A stretch of 36,377 bases of DNA, from the NCBI GenBank assembly GCA_903927965.1, contig CAIYPA010000308.1, positions 1 to 36,377 of the forward strand, written 5' to 3'. The first letter of the stretch is position 1; every line of letters begins with the position of its first letter. The stretch is from an uncultured Bacteroidia bacterium. Lineage in GTDB: Bacteria > Bacteroidota > Bacteroidia > Bacteroidales > Prolixibacteraceae. The position numbers and the translations under genes are program-made. The notes beneath the pieces are model-generated. The model was not told the DNA's origin. It worked only from the letters and a program-made list of their open reading frames with translations, and did not search any database. This document shows positions 18,678 to 26,717 of this stretch, piece after piece.

Positions 18678-19403
18678 ATGTTGCAGAAAACCCGTGGAAT
18701 TGTACTTCATAGCCTTAAATATGGTGATAGTGCAATTGTGACAACTATCTATACGGAGGCTTTCGGCAGGATATCCTTTATCTTGCAAGGAACACATGGG
18801 AAAAAATCGATCATTAAAAGTAACCTTCTGAAGCATCTGTTTTTGCTTGAGATGGAGGTTGACCATAAGCAGGGAAGGGAATTGCAGCGCGTGAAAGAAC
18901 TAAAAAACATTACCCCATTTGGATCTTTGCCATTTGTCATCTCTAAATCAACTCAGGCCATTTTTCTTGCAGAGCTGCTTGGCAAAGTTTTGCGAGAAGA
19001 AGAATCGAGGCCAGAATTGTTTGAATTTCTTTTTCATTCTTTTCAAATATTTGACCTTATGGAGGATGGGATAGGAAATTTCCACCTTATCTTTCTGGTA
19101 CAGCTCACTCGTTTCCTTGGCTTTGCTCCTACGAACAACTACTCCGAATCGAATCAGGTTTTCGACATGATCGGTGGAAAATTTGTTTTGTTGCCTCCGC
19201 CTCATCCTTGGTTCCTGAGAAATCCCGAAAGTTCAACTCTTTCACAACTACTTGGAACGAGCTATCAGAATTCATCGGAATTCAAGCCAGATAAGGGTTT
19301 TAGGCAATTATTGCTGGATACGCTCCTTGATTACTACGGACTTCACCTTGGAAATAAACTAAATCTAAAATCACTTGAAATAGTAAGGGAGATTCTTCAT
19401 TAA
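18678..19403 (+). CDS. recO: DNA repair protein RecO
   Basis: A 241-residue RecO. The N-terminal OB-fold begins MLQKTRGIVLHSLKYGDSAIVTTIYTEAFGRISF, the standard RecO start, followed by the helical region with AIFLAELLGKVLREEE and the C-terminal segment. RecO binds single-stranded DNA and RecR, and helps load RecA at gaps and during recombinational repair. The four-Cys zinc finger found in some RecO proteins is absent, as is normal in Bacteroidota. The ATG is directly adjacent to the porZ stop codon (no gap), so translation is probably coupled to porZ. No terminator is obvious after it; the next gene has its own promoter motif at 19491-19519. Confidence 0.9.
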   Translation: MLQKTRGIVLHSLKYGDSAIVTTIYTEAFGRISFILQGTHGKKSIIKSNLLKHLFLLEMEVDHKQGRELQRVKELKNITPFGSLPFVISKSTQAIFLAELLGKVLREEESRPELFEFLFHSFQIFDLMEDGIGNFHLIFLVQLTRFLGFAPTNNYSESNQVFDMIGGKFVLLPPPHPWFLRNPESSTLSQLLGTSYQNSSEFKPDKGFRQLLLDTLLDYYGLHLGNKLNLKSLEIVREILH

Positions 19404-19490
19404 CAAAAATGTATATCGCAAATTAGTAGGCACATACAAAAATTGTAAACAAAATTTTCAATCCTCTCCCACGGAATCTCCTTATCTGGA

Positions 19491-19519
19491 TTGCACAATA
19501 AAAAAAAATGTTACTTTTG
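19491..19519 (+). promoter_or_regulatory. Bacteroidota promoter TTG-N18-TACTTTTG before the aminotransferase homologue
   Basis: TTG at 19491-19493 and TACTTTTG at 19512-19519 are 18 bases apart, close to the Bacteroidota -33/-7 arrangement. The ATG follows 23 bases after the -7 element, which leaves room for a short leader. The 11-mer TTACTTTTGCA here is identical to that before the tRNA-Arg gene. Confidence 0.65.
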
Positions 19520-19542
19520 CAGTTGGAACTGATTATAATAAA

Positions 19543-20697
19543 ATGGCTTCATCAAAAATTCCATCATCGAAGAAAAATGCTTTTGCGACAATTCTTGAAA
19601 TTGCCGAAGAAAAGCATGCGATCGATTTGGCGAACCCAATGTCCAATCTTACCTGTCCGGATAAGTTGATTGATCTGGTAAGTAAAAATATGAGACTTGG
19701 CAATAATGATTATTCACCGGCTGAAGGGGTCGAGTCGTTGAGGAAGGAGATTATCAATCTTTTCAACCAACAGAACAATACCTCATTTCAAGCTGAAACA
19801 GACATAACAATCACCGCTGGCCCTGCGCAGGCGATGACAACTTCTATCAGCACCTTCGTTAAAGAGGGTGATGAAGTAATTATCTTTGAACCTGTTCAGG
19901 AATCCTACACGCCATTTATTGAACTCAATGGTGGGCGTCCAATTTTTGTGAACCTCAAGATGCCCGATTTCAGGATCGACTGGGAAGAGGTAAAGAAACT
20001 GGTCACCTCCAAGACGAGGATGATCATTATCAACAATCCCCAGAACCCGATTGGACGCATTTTCAGCGATACGGATATCGACCAATTGAAGAGGATGACC
20101 AATGGTACCAAGCTGGTAATTTTGAGCAATGAAGTTTTTGACAACATCGTTTTTGACGAACAGAAATTTCGGAGCCTGGCTTCTGTTCCTGAACTTGCTT
20201 CCAAGAGCCTGATCGTTTCAAGTTTTGGGCATGTGTTTAATATTACAGGCTGGGGAATCGGGTATATTATCGGCCCCGAAAAATTAATGAGCGAATTCAG
20301 AAAAATTCAACAATTTCAGGGTTTTAGCGTGAACACACCAGCCCAGTTTGCCTTGGCCGAGTTTCTCGGAGAGGGACAGGATTTTAAGGCAATCTGTGAA
20401 TCCTATCATAAAAAACGCGATTTATTGGTGTCGTTGCTGAAAGAGAGCAATTTTGAGATACTTCCGACTCATTCTACTTATTATCAAATGCTTGACTATA
20501 GCAAGATTTCAGACGAAAACGATCTTGATTTCGCGGTCAGGCTGGTTAGGGATTATGGGGTGGCAACAGTTCCATTTTCTGCGTTTCAGCATGAAAAAAC
20601 CAAAAATCAATTGATCAGGGTCTGTTTTGCAAAACCCGATGCTCTACTTATTGAAGCAGGTAATAAACTCAAAAGTGTCCCTGTACGGGAAGGCTGA
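19543..20697 (+). CDS. Class I/II aminotransferase homologue lacking PLP-binding residues (probable pseudoenzyme)
   Basis: A 384-residue intact protein aligning over its whole length with fold-type I methionine/kynurenine aminotransferases of the YbdL kind (YSPAEGVESLRKEI; TITAGPAQAM; FRIDWEEVKKLV; FSVNTPAQFALAEFL; C-terminal LIRVCFAKPD). The Schiff-base lysine, normally in SFGKT, is His230 here (SSFGHVFN). The aspartate that pairs with the pyridine nitrogen (S-D-E-V-Y) is Asn196, and the following tyrosine is Phe199. The basic residue of the GWK/R motif is Gly238. The structural Asn168 and the substrate-carboxylate Arg359 remain. Ordinary transamination therefore looks impossible, yet the frame is open and has its own promoter. 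It may be a binding or regulatory protein, or have other chemistry. The family assignment is secure; the function is unknown. Confidence 0.9.
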   Translation: MASSKIPSSKKNAFATILEIAEEKHAIDLANPMSNLTCPDKLIDLVSKNMRLGNNDYSPAEGVESLRKEIINLFNQQNNTSFQAETDITITAGPAQAMTTSISTFVKEGDEVIIFEPVQESYTPFIELNGGRPIFVNLKMPDFRIDWEEVKKLVTSKTRMIIINNPQNPIGRIFSDTDIDQLKRMTNGTKLVILSNEVFDNIVFDEQKFRSLASVPELASKSLIVSSFGHVFNITGWGIGYIIGPEKLMSEFRKIQQFQGFSVNTPAQFALAEFLGEGQDFKAICESYHKKRDLLVSLLKESNFEILPTHSTYYQMLDYSKISDENDLDFAVRLVRDYGVATVPFSAFQHEKTKNQLIRVCFAKPDALLIEAGNKLKSVPVREG

Positions 20698-20777
20698 AGA
20701 TCAAAAGCCATAAATTAAGGTGTCAGATCTAAGAAGGAAAAGGTTTGAATCAGTAATTCAGATTAGCGAAAAAAATT

Positions 20778-20785
20778 TACTTTTG
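20778..20785 (+). promoter_or_regulatory. -7 element TACTTTTG upstream of tRNA-Arg
   Basis: TACTTTTG lies 14 bases before the first tRNA base and fits TAnnTTTG. No TTG element is seen at the expected distance upstream, so only half of the promoter is recognisable. Confidence 0.5.
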
Positions 20786-20799
20786 CACTTCAAATATTT

Positions 20800-20871
20800 G
20801 GCCTCATAGTTCAAGGGATAGAACGGAAGTTTCCTAAACTTTAGATTCGCGTTCGAGTCGCGGTGAGGCTA
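20800..20871 (+). tRNA. tRNA-Arg (anticodon CCT)
   Basis: The sequence folds by hand into a full 72-base cloverleaf. The acceptor stem GGCCTCA pairs with TGAGGCT (one G-T end pair), with discriminator A at 20871. T8-A9 are in place. The D stem is GTTC/GAAC with an 8-base loop. The anticodon stem GAAGT/ACTTT holds loop TTCCTAA, with anticodon CCT at 20833-20835. The variable loop has 4 bases, and the T arm is TCGCG/CGCGG with loop TTCGAGT. CCA is not encoded. It reads AGG codons. A rho-independent terminator follows six bases later. Confidence 0.93.
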
Positions 20872-20877
20872 CGCTAA

Positions 20878-20911
20878 AAACCTGTAAATCAATGATTTAT
20901 GGGTTTTTTTT
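20878..20911 (+). terminator. Rho-independent terminator after tRNA-Arg
   Basis: A nearly continuous hairpin is formed by AAACCTGTAAATCA and TGATTTATGGGTTT (14 pairs with two G-T pairs, minimal loop), followed by a run of T. It ends the tRNA transcript and insulates the following gene. Confidence 0.85.
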
Positions 20912-21006
20912 ATTTCTATTCCAGCCATAATTGAGAGGATTTCAATCCTAAGAATTGATTTATTTAGGCCTTAAAATATTGATTTTCACCTTAAAATCGC
21001 TGACTG

Positions 21007-22608
21007 ATGATCACTTACCCATCGAAAATTTTGTGCATCATACTTTTATTGATTGTCAATCTGGCTTTTGCACAGACCCGGCAAAAAAGTCCGGTAAGTT
21101 CTTCCGATGAAGGGGAAAATACATTTCTACGGGGAACCATTCGGAATTATCGGTTACAGCCACTCTACCTTTTCAAATGCCATACCGACACACTGTTGCT
21201 GGTCGATTCCACAATGACCAACAACCAGGGGAAATTTTCTTTTTCCAAGGCACGTGCACGAGTTGAGGTTGTGAATAGCGGAGGGCTTTACAAAATCGCG
21301 CTCAAGGGGGATCAATTTTTTGAAATTCTTTACGATCCGGCTCAGGAAAATGCCGCGTTGGAAAATGGGATCGAAATCAGGACCTTGTTTTATAACAGTC
21401 CCTATTATAACATCGCGACCGACAGTCTGGAAGTCGTCAGGTCGGAGGTCAACAAAACATTCTATCAATTTCAAAGGCTTCAATTTCAATACAATATTGC
21501 CAACTACTATTTGTTGGGGATGTTGAAGCAATACCCACCAACAGATCCTTTTCACAGGAAAATTGAAGATGAATACCTGAACCGGTTTAAAAAGATGGAT
21601 TCCTTTATTAAAGGACTAAACGCTAAAAAAACAGGTGGAAATGGGGGATCCAATCTTGAAAAGCTATATGCATTAGCCTACTACATTCCTGTCAATCCCG
21701 AATGGAAGTTGCCCGATGATGTAAGGGACAGTATAATTGCCGACCATTTTTTTGACGTTTTCAACCCGGCCCATCCGTTTTATCTCAATACCAACGTTCT
21801 GCCTGAAATGATGGAGTCGTATCTTTCCTATCGGACCAATAAGCGAGATGCAAATAACCAACCCATCAAAGATGAAGTTCTTTTTGCATCAGCAGCAGTC
21901 GATTTTATAAATAAAACAACAGGTGATAAACAGCAATCTATCGCCAACGGAAATGAATCATTCCGGTTTTGCCTGAATTATTACTTGAAAAAATTTGGTA
22001 AAGACCATCAGGATAATGCTTTCATGATTTTGTACGACAAGTATTTTAACAATGTGGATGGAGATTGCGGATCATTCGAAACCGACCAGTTCACCTGGGC
22101 AAGAAAAAAGGCAAGTGTTTTGCGGGGTGTACAATCTGGTAGCATAGCTCCCGACTTTGCACTTCCTAATCTGTCGCAATCAGGTCAACAAAATCATGCA
22201 TTGAATCTGGTATCGGTCAAAAGTAAATATACCTTGCTCGTTTTTTGGGCAACCTGGTGCCCCCATTGTGCAATTGCAATACCCGAATTAAAGCATGGCA
22301 CTGATTCGATAAATTCAAATCAAACCATACTGGCAATTGTAGCTGTCTCTTTGGATACCGAAAGGGCTGCCTGGCTGAAATACATAAAGGATAAAAAGCT
22401 TGATCAATCGCCAAAATTGCCCGAAAACTCAGGGTTGGGGTCCTGGATCAACACTTCCGAACTTAAAGGATGGAAAGGCGAAATACACAAACAGTACAAT
22501 GTATTTGCGACCCCCACAATGTTCCTTCTTGATAACAGTAAGAAAATAATTGCAAAACCCGACACGCCACAGGAATTGTTCCGGTTTATGAAAACGGTTG
22601 GAAGATGA
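21007..22608 (+). CDS. Exported thioredoxin-fold thiol:disulfide oxidoreductase (TlpA-like)
   Basis: A 533-residue protein with a signal peptide (ILCIILLLIVNLAFAQ). It has an N-terminal beta-rich region with the look of the small DUF4369-type domain (FLRGTIRNYRLQPLYLF…LLLVDSTMTNNQGKFSF), a long helical middle part of DUF5106 character, and a C-terminal AhpC/TSA-TlpA domain from about residue 380. The redox motif is W-C418-P-H-C421. The thioredoxin cis-proline segment is present as FATPTMFLLDN. Such proteins act in the periplasm as thiol-disulfide reductants for exported proteins or cytochrome maturation; which client applies here is unknown. It is a single gene behind a terminator, and the guaA promoter lies in its 3' end. 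Confidence 0.82.
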   Translation: MITYPSKILCIILLLIVNLAFAQTRQKSPVSSSDEGENTFLRGTIRNYRLQPLYLFKCHTDTLLLVDSTMTNNQGKFSFSKARARVEVVNSGGLYKIALKGDQFFEILYDPAQENAALENGIEIRTLFYNSPYYNIATDSLEVVRSEVNKTFYQFQRLQFQYNIANYYLLGMLKQYPPTDPFHRKIEDEYLNRFKKMDSFIKGLNAKKTGGNGGSNLEKLYALAYYIPVNPEWKLPDDVRDSIIADHFFDVFNPAHPFYLNTNVLPEMMESYLSYRTNKRDANNQPIKDEVLFASAAVDFINKTTGDKQQSIANGNESFRFCLNYYLKKFGKDHQDNAFMILYDKYFNNVDGDCGSFETDQFTWARKKASVLRGVQSGSIAPDFALPNLSQSGQQNHALNLVSVKSKYTLLVFWATWCPHCAIAIPELKHGTDSINSNQTILAIVAVSLDTERAAWLKYIKDKKLDQSPKLPENSGLGSWINTSELKGWKGEIHKQYNVFATPTMFLLDNSKKIIAKPDTPQELFRFMKTVGR

Positions 22609-22627
22609 CAACATTTAAATATCTTTG
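22598..22627 (+). promoter_or_regulatory. Bacteroidota promoter TTG-N19-TATCTTTG before guaA
   Basis: TTG at 22598-22600 and TATCTTTG at 22620-22627 are separated by 19 bases, the standard spacing. The -33 part overlaps the last codons of the upstream gene. The guaA ATG at 22661 follows 33 bases after the -7 element, which also argues against the TTG start at 22625. Confidence 0.7.
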
Positions 22628-22660
22628 CGGCAAAATTATGCTCCGTTAATATTCATTCTG

Positions 22661-24190
22661 ATGCAGGAAAAAATAATCATTCTCGATTTTGGATCCCAAT
22701 ACACCCAACTGATCGGACGTCGTGTGCGTGAACAAAACGTTTATTGCGAAATCCATCCATTCAATCATTTTCCGGCCATTGACCCAACGGTCAAAGGTGT
22801 TATCCTTTCGGGAAGCCCCTATTCAGTGAGGGATGAGAATGGCCCAAGGATCAATCTTGAAAGTATAAAAGGGCAAATCCCATTGCTTGGGGTTTGCTAT
22901 GGAGCACAATATCTGGCCCATTTTTTTGGAGGTGAAGTTGCTGCATCCGATTCACGGGAATATGGCCGTGCAAATTTGAAAGTGACTGACTTGGAAAGCC
23001 CATTGTTACAGGGTATTAGCGAAAACTCGCAGGTTTGGATGTCCCACGGAGATACAATCATCAGTTTACCCGAAAATTGTAAAATTATAGCTTCGACAGG
23101 GGATGTTGAAAATGCAGCCTTCAAAATTTCAGGCGAGGAGACCTACGCGATTCAATTTCACCCTGAAGTTTACCATACCCTTGAAGGGGCTAAAATCCTG
23201 GAAAATTTCTTGGTGGGCATTTGTGGTTGTAAACAGGATTGGACTCCTGATTCGTTTATCGAAACCACGGTTCAGCAATTGCACGATAAAATTGGGAATG
23301 ATAAAGTTGTACTAGGCTTATCTGGCGGAGTCGATTCTTCGGTAGCCGGTGTGCTGCTACACAAAGCAATTGGGAAAAACCTAACCTGCATATTTGTTGA
23401 TAATGGGTTGCTGCGGAAAAATGAATTTCAGGATGTGCTTGATTCATATAAAGATATGGGCCTTAACGTGATTGGTGTGGATGCCAGCGAACGATTCTGG
23501 AACGATCTGAAAGGGGTGAGGGATCCTGAAACCAAGCGGAAAATTATTGGTCGCGATTTTATAGAAGTATTTGATATAGAGGCACATAAAATTCAAGATG
23601 TGAAATGGCTGGCACAAGGGACGATCTATCCTGATGTGATTGAATCGGTCTCTGTGAATGGACCTTCTGCTACGATCAAGTCGCACCACAATGTAGGTGG
23701 GCTTCCCGAAAAGATGAATTTAAAAGTGGTCGAACCGCTTAACCTGTTGTTCAAGGACGAAGTCCGCCGTGTTGGCCGTGCGTTGGGTATCAAGCAGGAA
23801 TTGTTGGGAAGACACCCTTTCCCAGGACCAGGTTTGGGGATCAGGATTTTAAGCGATGTAACACCTGAGAAAGTAAGAGTTTTGCAGGAAGCTGATGCTA
23901 TTTTCGTCAATGGCTTGAAAGAATGGGGCTTATACGATAAAGTCTGGCAGGCTGGCGTTATGTTGTTGCCGGTGCAGTCTGTTGGGGTCATGGGTGATGA
24001 AAGGACCTATGAAAATGTGGTGGCTTTACGTGCAGTAGCTTCTACAGATGGCATGACTGCCGACTGGGTACATTTACCTTATGAGTTTCTTGCCAAAGTT
24101 TCAAATGACATTATCAATAAGGTACGTGGGATCAACCGAGTGGTTTACGACATCAGCTCCAAACCACCTGCAACCATCGAATGGGAATAA
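22661..24190 (+). CDS. guaA: GMP synthase (glutamine-hydrolysing)
   Basis: A 509-residue GuaA, which converts XMP, glutamine and ATP to GMP in purine synthesis. The class I glutamine amidotransferase domain comes first, with the nucleophile Cys79 in GVCYGAQY and the His-Glu pair in FHPEVYH. The ATP-pyrophosphatase domain follows with its P-loop [12 protein letters not shown]. The C-terminal dimerisation domain has [14 protein letters not shown] and ends PPATIEWE, the invariant GuaA terminus. The start at 22661 ([16 protein letters not shown]) matches the family; an upstream TTG in frame lies inside the promoter. The gene is convergent with a metallophosphatase across a short repeat array. Confidence 0.97.
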   Translation: MQEKIIILDFGSQYTQLIGRRVREQNVYCEIHPFNHFPAIDPTVKGVILSGSPYSVRDENGPRINLESIKGQIPLLGVCYGAQYLAHFFGGEVAASDSREYGRANLKVTDLESPLLQGISENSQVWMSHGDTIISLPENCKIIASTGDVENAAFKISGEETYAIQFHPEVYHTLEGAKILENFLVGICGCKQDWTPDSFIETTVQQLHDKIGNDKVVLGLSGGVDSSVAGVLLHKAIGKNLTCIFVDNGLLRKNEFQDVLDSYKDMGLNVIGVDASERFWNDLKGVRDPETKRKIIGRDFIEVFDIEAHKIQDVKWLAQGTIYPDVIESVSVNGPSATIKSHHNVGGLPEKMNLKVVEPLNLLFKDEVRRVGRALGIKQELLGRHPFPGPGLGIRILSDVTPEKVRVLQEADAIFVNGLKEWGLYDKVWQAGVMLLPVQSVGVMGDERTYENVVALRAVASTDGMTADWVHLPYEFLAKVSNDIINKVRGINRVVYDISSKPPATIEWE

Positions 24191-24254
24191 TCTGGGAATA
24201 TTTGATTTTGTAATAGTATGTAATTATTGGAAGGAATCCTTGATTTCCAAAAAT

Positions 24255-24310
24255 ATTTCCACCTATTTCCACCTATTTCAATCTATTTCCAACCATTTCC
24301 AACCATTTCT
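24255..24310. repeat. 10-bp-period ATTTCC repeat downstream of guaA
   Basis: Six units of the type ATTTC(C/A/T) followed by a four-base spacer (ACCT, ACCT, ATCT, AACC, AACC) start at 24255, 24265, 24275, 24285, 24295 and 24305, exactly 10 bases apart. The array fills the convergent junction between guaA and the metallophosphatase and ends three bases before the latter's stop codon. On the minus strand the core reads GGAAAT, the same as the array before porZ. Confidence 0.75.
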
Positions 24311-24312
24311 AG

Positions 24313-25248
24313 TTATAATGAAATGCTGATTATATTTTCTCTTAGAAGTTTTTGTTCACCGTTCCATCTGTAAGCGGATAAATTTCCGGTACCTGTCACA
24401 TTGCTGTCAACGCAACAAATATTTTCATTGAAGATATCTGCCCCTTCATTCAGGCTGTAATGGCCCACAAAAACAGCCGGATTACCCTGACTATAAGGTT
24501 CAAATGAAGGTGCAATTTGTTTCGGGACTGTATATTCGGGTAAAATGAACTTGTTTCCAAAAGACAACTCCCTGAAAGTCTTTTCTTTGGGAGATTCCCA
24601 CCAGTTCATCCGAAAAGTAATCCTGCTCATCCCTTTGTCGCATTTAAGGATCAGATCCTGTGGAAGATTGTATTCCAGGCCTTTAAGTATTTTATAAATA
24701 ATACTTGCTGATGGGTGCTGCTCTTCATGGATTGTGCGAAGGAAATTTTTTTTCAGGATTCCTTCCGGGATAAAGGCTTTCAGGTAACGGATTTCCTGAT
24801 CGTTCCAATAAGCATGAACGATTCTGAGTTCACCCAGGTCAAGATAAAAAGGAAGTGTACGCATCCATTTCAAGTGACTTTTTAATTCGGGTTCTGCACC
24901 TTTAAAAGCAATCAGAGTGCTTTGGATCTGGTTTCTGTTTCCGGCGATGTGCCTGGAAAGGAACATCCCTTTTGAATCTTTAATATGGTACAATACAGCA
25001 CTGTACTCATGGTTTCCGAGAATGGTCATGGCTGCGCCTTCCTCGGTCATTTGCCGTATGATCTGAATCGTCTCCCTGATCTGTGGACCGCGGTTGATAA
25101 AGTCGCCAATGAAAACTGCTGTCCGGTCGGGGTGTTGCCATGTGCCATTGGTTTTGGCATATCCCATGGTCTTTAAAAGTTTTTTCAACAGTACCGCACA
25201 CCCATGAACATCACCTATAATGTCATATAATTTAGATTTCATTGGCAT
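24313..25248 (-). CDS. Calcineurin-like metallophosphoesterase (PPP-type phosphatase)
   Basis: A 311-residue metallophosphatase with the three signature blocks of the PPP/ApaH-type family: GDVHG (Asp13, His15), GDFINRG (Asp49) and GNHE (Asn79, His80). Later histidines (IVHAYW and VGHYSLN) probably complete the two-metal site. Related bacterial proteins dephosphorylate Ser/Thr/Tyr residues, cleave diadenosine tetraphosphate, or act on RNA 5' ends; the sequence does not decide between these. Two start codons, at 25248 and 25242, are equally plausible. It is convergent with guaA, and the terminator of the transporter gene lies just upstream, so it should have its own promoter, which I cannot identify clearly. 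Confidence 0.85.
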   Translation of the reverse strand: MPMKSKLYDIIGDVHGCAVLLKKLLKTMGYAKTNGTWQHPDRTAVFIGDFINRGPQIRETIQIIRQMTEEGAAMTILGNHEYSAVLYHIKDSKGMFLSRHIAGNRNQIQSTLIAFKGAEPELKSHLKWMRTLPFYLDLGELRIVHAYWNDQEIRYLKAFIPEGILKKNFLRTIHEEQHPSASIIYKILKGLEYNLPQDLILKCDKGMSRITFRMNWWESPKEKTFRELSFGNKFILPEYTVPKQIAPSFEPYSQGNPAVFVGHYSLNEGADIFNENICCVDSNVTGTGNLSAYRWNGEQKLLRENIISISL

Positions 25249-25263
25249 AGGATTTTAACAAAA

Positions 25264-25291
25264 ATGGTATGAGGATAAATCCTCATACCAT
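25264..25291 (-). terminator. Rho-independent terminator of the sugar transporter transcript
   Basis: A perfect 13-base inverted repeat, ATGGTATGAGGAT / ATCCTCATACCAT, is separated by two bases. On the minus strand it is followed by TTTTTG, so it works for leftward transcription coming from the MFS gene. Confidence 0.85.
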
Positions 25292-25318
25292 CCTCAATTA
25301 ATTATACATCATAACGTC

Positions 25319-26599
25319 TTACACTACAGGAATGTCTTTGTTGACGTTCTTGCTTCCAATCAAAGCATAGAACAACAAATAACCAAGGCATATGAAAATC
25401 AACCAATAGCTTGATAAATACGAGGTTAAATCAACGATTTTACCTTGAAGAAGTGGTAACAATCCACCGCCGCAAACCATAACCATAAAAATACCGGAGG
25501 CTGCTGCAAGATACTTACCTAAGCCTTCTACTGCAAGGTTGAAAATTCCACCCCACATGATGGAGGTACAAAGGCCTACAAGTACAATAAACATGGCATT
25601 GATCGGAACCTGTGCCAATCCAAAAGAAAGGGCGCCAGCCGCAGATTTCTGTATTACCGGTAATGAAACCATTGTAGATTCTGAGGAGAAGATTGCCAGG
25701 GCAATCAGGATCAGACCTAATCCGGAAGTAAAGCTGAGCATGGTTTTGCTGGAAATTTTGCTTCCAAGTGAAGCGCCAGCCAGACGGCCAATCAACATCA
25801 GAAACCAATAGGTTCCGGCAACAAAACCTGCAGTGACTTTACCAACCGTAGGAGTTGCGGATAACCAAAGGTTCATGATACCAGGGGTACCAACTTCAAC
25901 ACCTACATAAACAGAGATGGCAATGGCACCGAGAATAAAGTGACGGAATTTCATTGCACCCGACATCAACGCTTTCAATGGTAATGTGGACTGCTCAGCA
26001 AATGGTTCAGGTATGCTCACAAAATATAGAACAACGAATACGGTTGCAAATACGGCCATTGCGATGTACATCACCGGAAATACATCGGTAATTTTGGCTT
26101 GTGCACCAATTAAGATACCAACAAATGCGGGTGTGAATGTAGCCATAACAGAGTTGAAAGAGCCACCAACCTGAATTAACTGATTTCCTTTGTTTCCGCC
26201 GCCGCCCAATGTATTCAACATAGGGTTAACTACAGTATTTAACAAACACATTGAGAATCCGGAGATAAAAGCACCAAGAAGATAAACGCCAAAAGCTGAC
26301 TCCTGGGATGCGTGGCCTGAAAGGTATTGGATAAATACACCGATAAAACCGACAGCAATAGCGATTAAGGCAGTCTTTTTATAACCGACTCTTTGGAGCA
26401 GGATGCCACCAGGAATTCCCATTACGGCGTAAGCAATGAAATTGGCTGCATTTCCCAACATTCCAAGGAAATTAGCTACTCCAAATTGGTCTTTTAAAAC
26501 GTTACCCATAGGTGCCGCTAAATTGGTAACGAAAGAGATCATCCCAAAGAGCAGGATCATCATAAAGATTGGCAATGCATAACTTTTGTTCTGTGTCAT
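25319..26599 (-). CDS. Sugar MFS transporter, FHS (fucose/glucose/galactose:H+ symporter) family
   Basis: A 426-residue inner-membrane protein with about 12 hydrophobic segments. It begins ALPIFMMILLFGMISFVTNLAAPM, and contains GIPGGILLQRVGYKKTALIAIAVG and the GAFISGFSMCLLNTVVNPMLN segment, which is typical of the FHS group that includes FucP and the glucose/galactose carrier GluP. It should import a hexose with protons. Its position next to galactokinase on the same strand makes galactose or glucose the likely substrate. A -7 element TAGTTTTG at 26647-26654 gives it its own promoter 118 bases downstream of galK, and a strong hairpin terminator follows the gene. Substrate choice is inferred from context only. 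Confidence 0.85.
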   Translation of the reverse strand: MTQNKSYALPIFMMILLFGMISFVTNLAAPMGNVLKDQFGVANFLGMLGNAANFIAYAVMGIPGGILLQRVGYKKTALIAIAVGFIGVFIQYLSGHASQESAFGVYLLGAFISGFSMCLLNTVVNPMLNTLGGGGNKGNQLIQVGGSFNSVMATFTPAFVGILIGAQAKITDVFPVMYIAMAVFATVFVVLYFVSIPEPFAEQSTLPLKALMSGAMKFRHFILGAIAISVYVGVEVGTPGIMNLWLSATPTVGKVTAGFVAGTYWFLMLIGRLAGASLGSKISSKTMLSFTSGLGLILIALAIFSSESTMVSLPVIQKSAAGALSFGLAQVPINAMFIVLVGLCTSIMWGGIFNLAVEGLGKYLAAASGIFMVMVCGGGLLPLLQGKIVDLTSYLSSYWLIFICLGYLLFYALIGSKNVNKDIPVV

Positions 26600-26646
26600 A
26601 ATTGAATAAAATTTATTGGTATTAATTAACTTAATTTCGTTTTCTA

Positions 26647-26654
26647 CAAAACTA
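26647..26654 (-). promoter_or_regulatory. -7 element TAGTTTTG for the sugar transporter
   Basis: On the minus strand TAGTTTTG matches TAnnTTTG and lies 47 bases before the MFS start codon. TTTG at 26671-26674 (minus strand) could be the -33 element, but the 16-base spacing is short. Confidence 0.45.
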
Positions 26655-26655
26655 A

Positions 26656-26705
26656 CAATTATTACAAAATCAAATATTTAAACGATTTATTTTTTGTAAT
26701 TATTG
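26656..26705. repeat. Inverted repeat in the galK-transporter gap
   Basis: CAATTATTACAAAA at 26656-26669 and TTTTGTAATTATTG at 26692-26705 are inverted copies with one mismatch in 14 bases, around a 22-base AT-rich centre. The dyad overlaps the putative -33 region of the transporter promoter, so it may be an operator, or alternatively a weak hairpin ending galK transcription. Confidence 0.4.
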
Positions 26706-26717
26706 TGGCCTTTATTT

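Noticed and set aside
19543-20697. Ordinary active methionine aminotransferase
   Set aside because: The Schiff-base lysine is replaced by His230 and other PLP contacts are also lost, so a normal transaminase label would mislead.
20912-21006. Additional RNA gene between tRNA-Arg and the TlpA-like gene
   Set aside because: I find no second cloverleaf, no strong hairpin and no -7 element in this AT-rich leader.
24255-24310. CRISPR-like array
   Set aside because: Units are only 10 bases with four-base variable parts, there are no unique spacers of 25-40 bases, and no cas genes are nearby.
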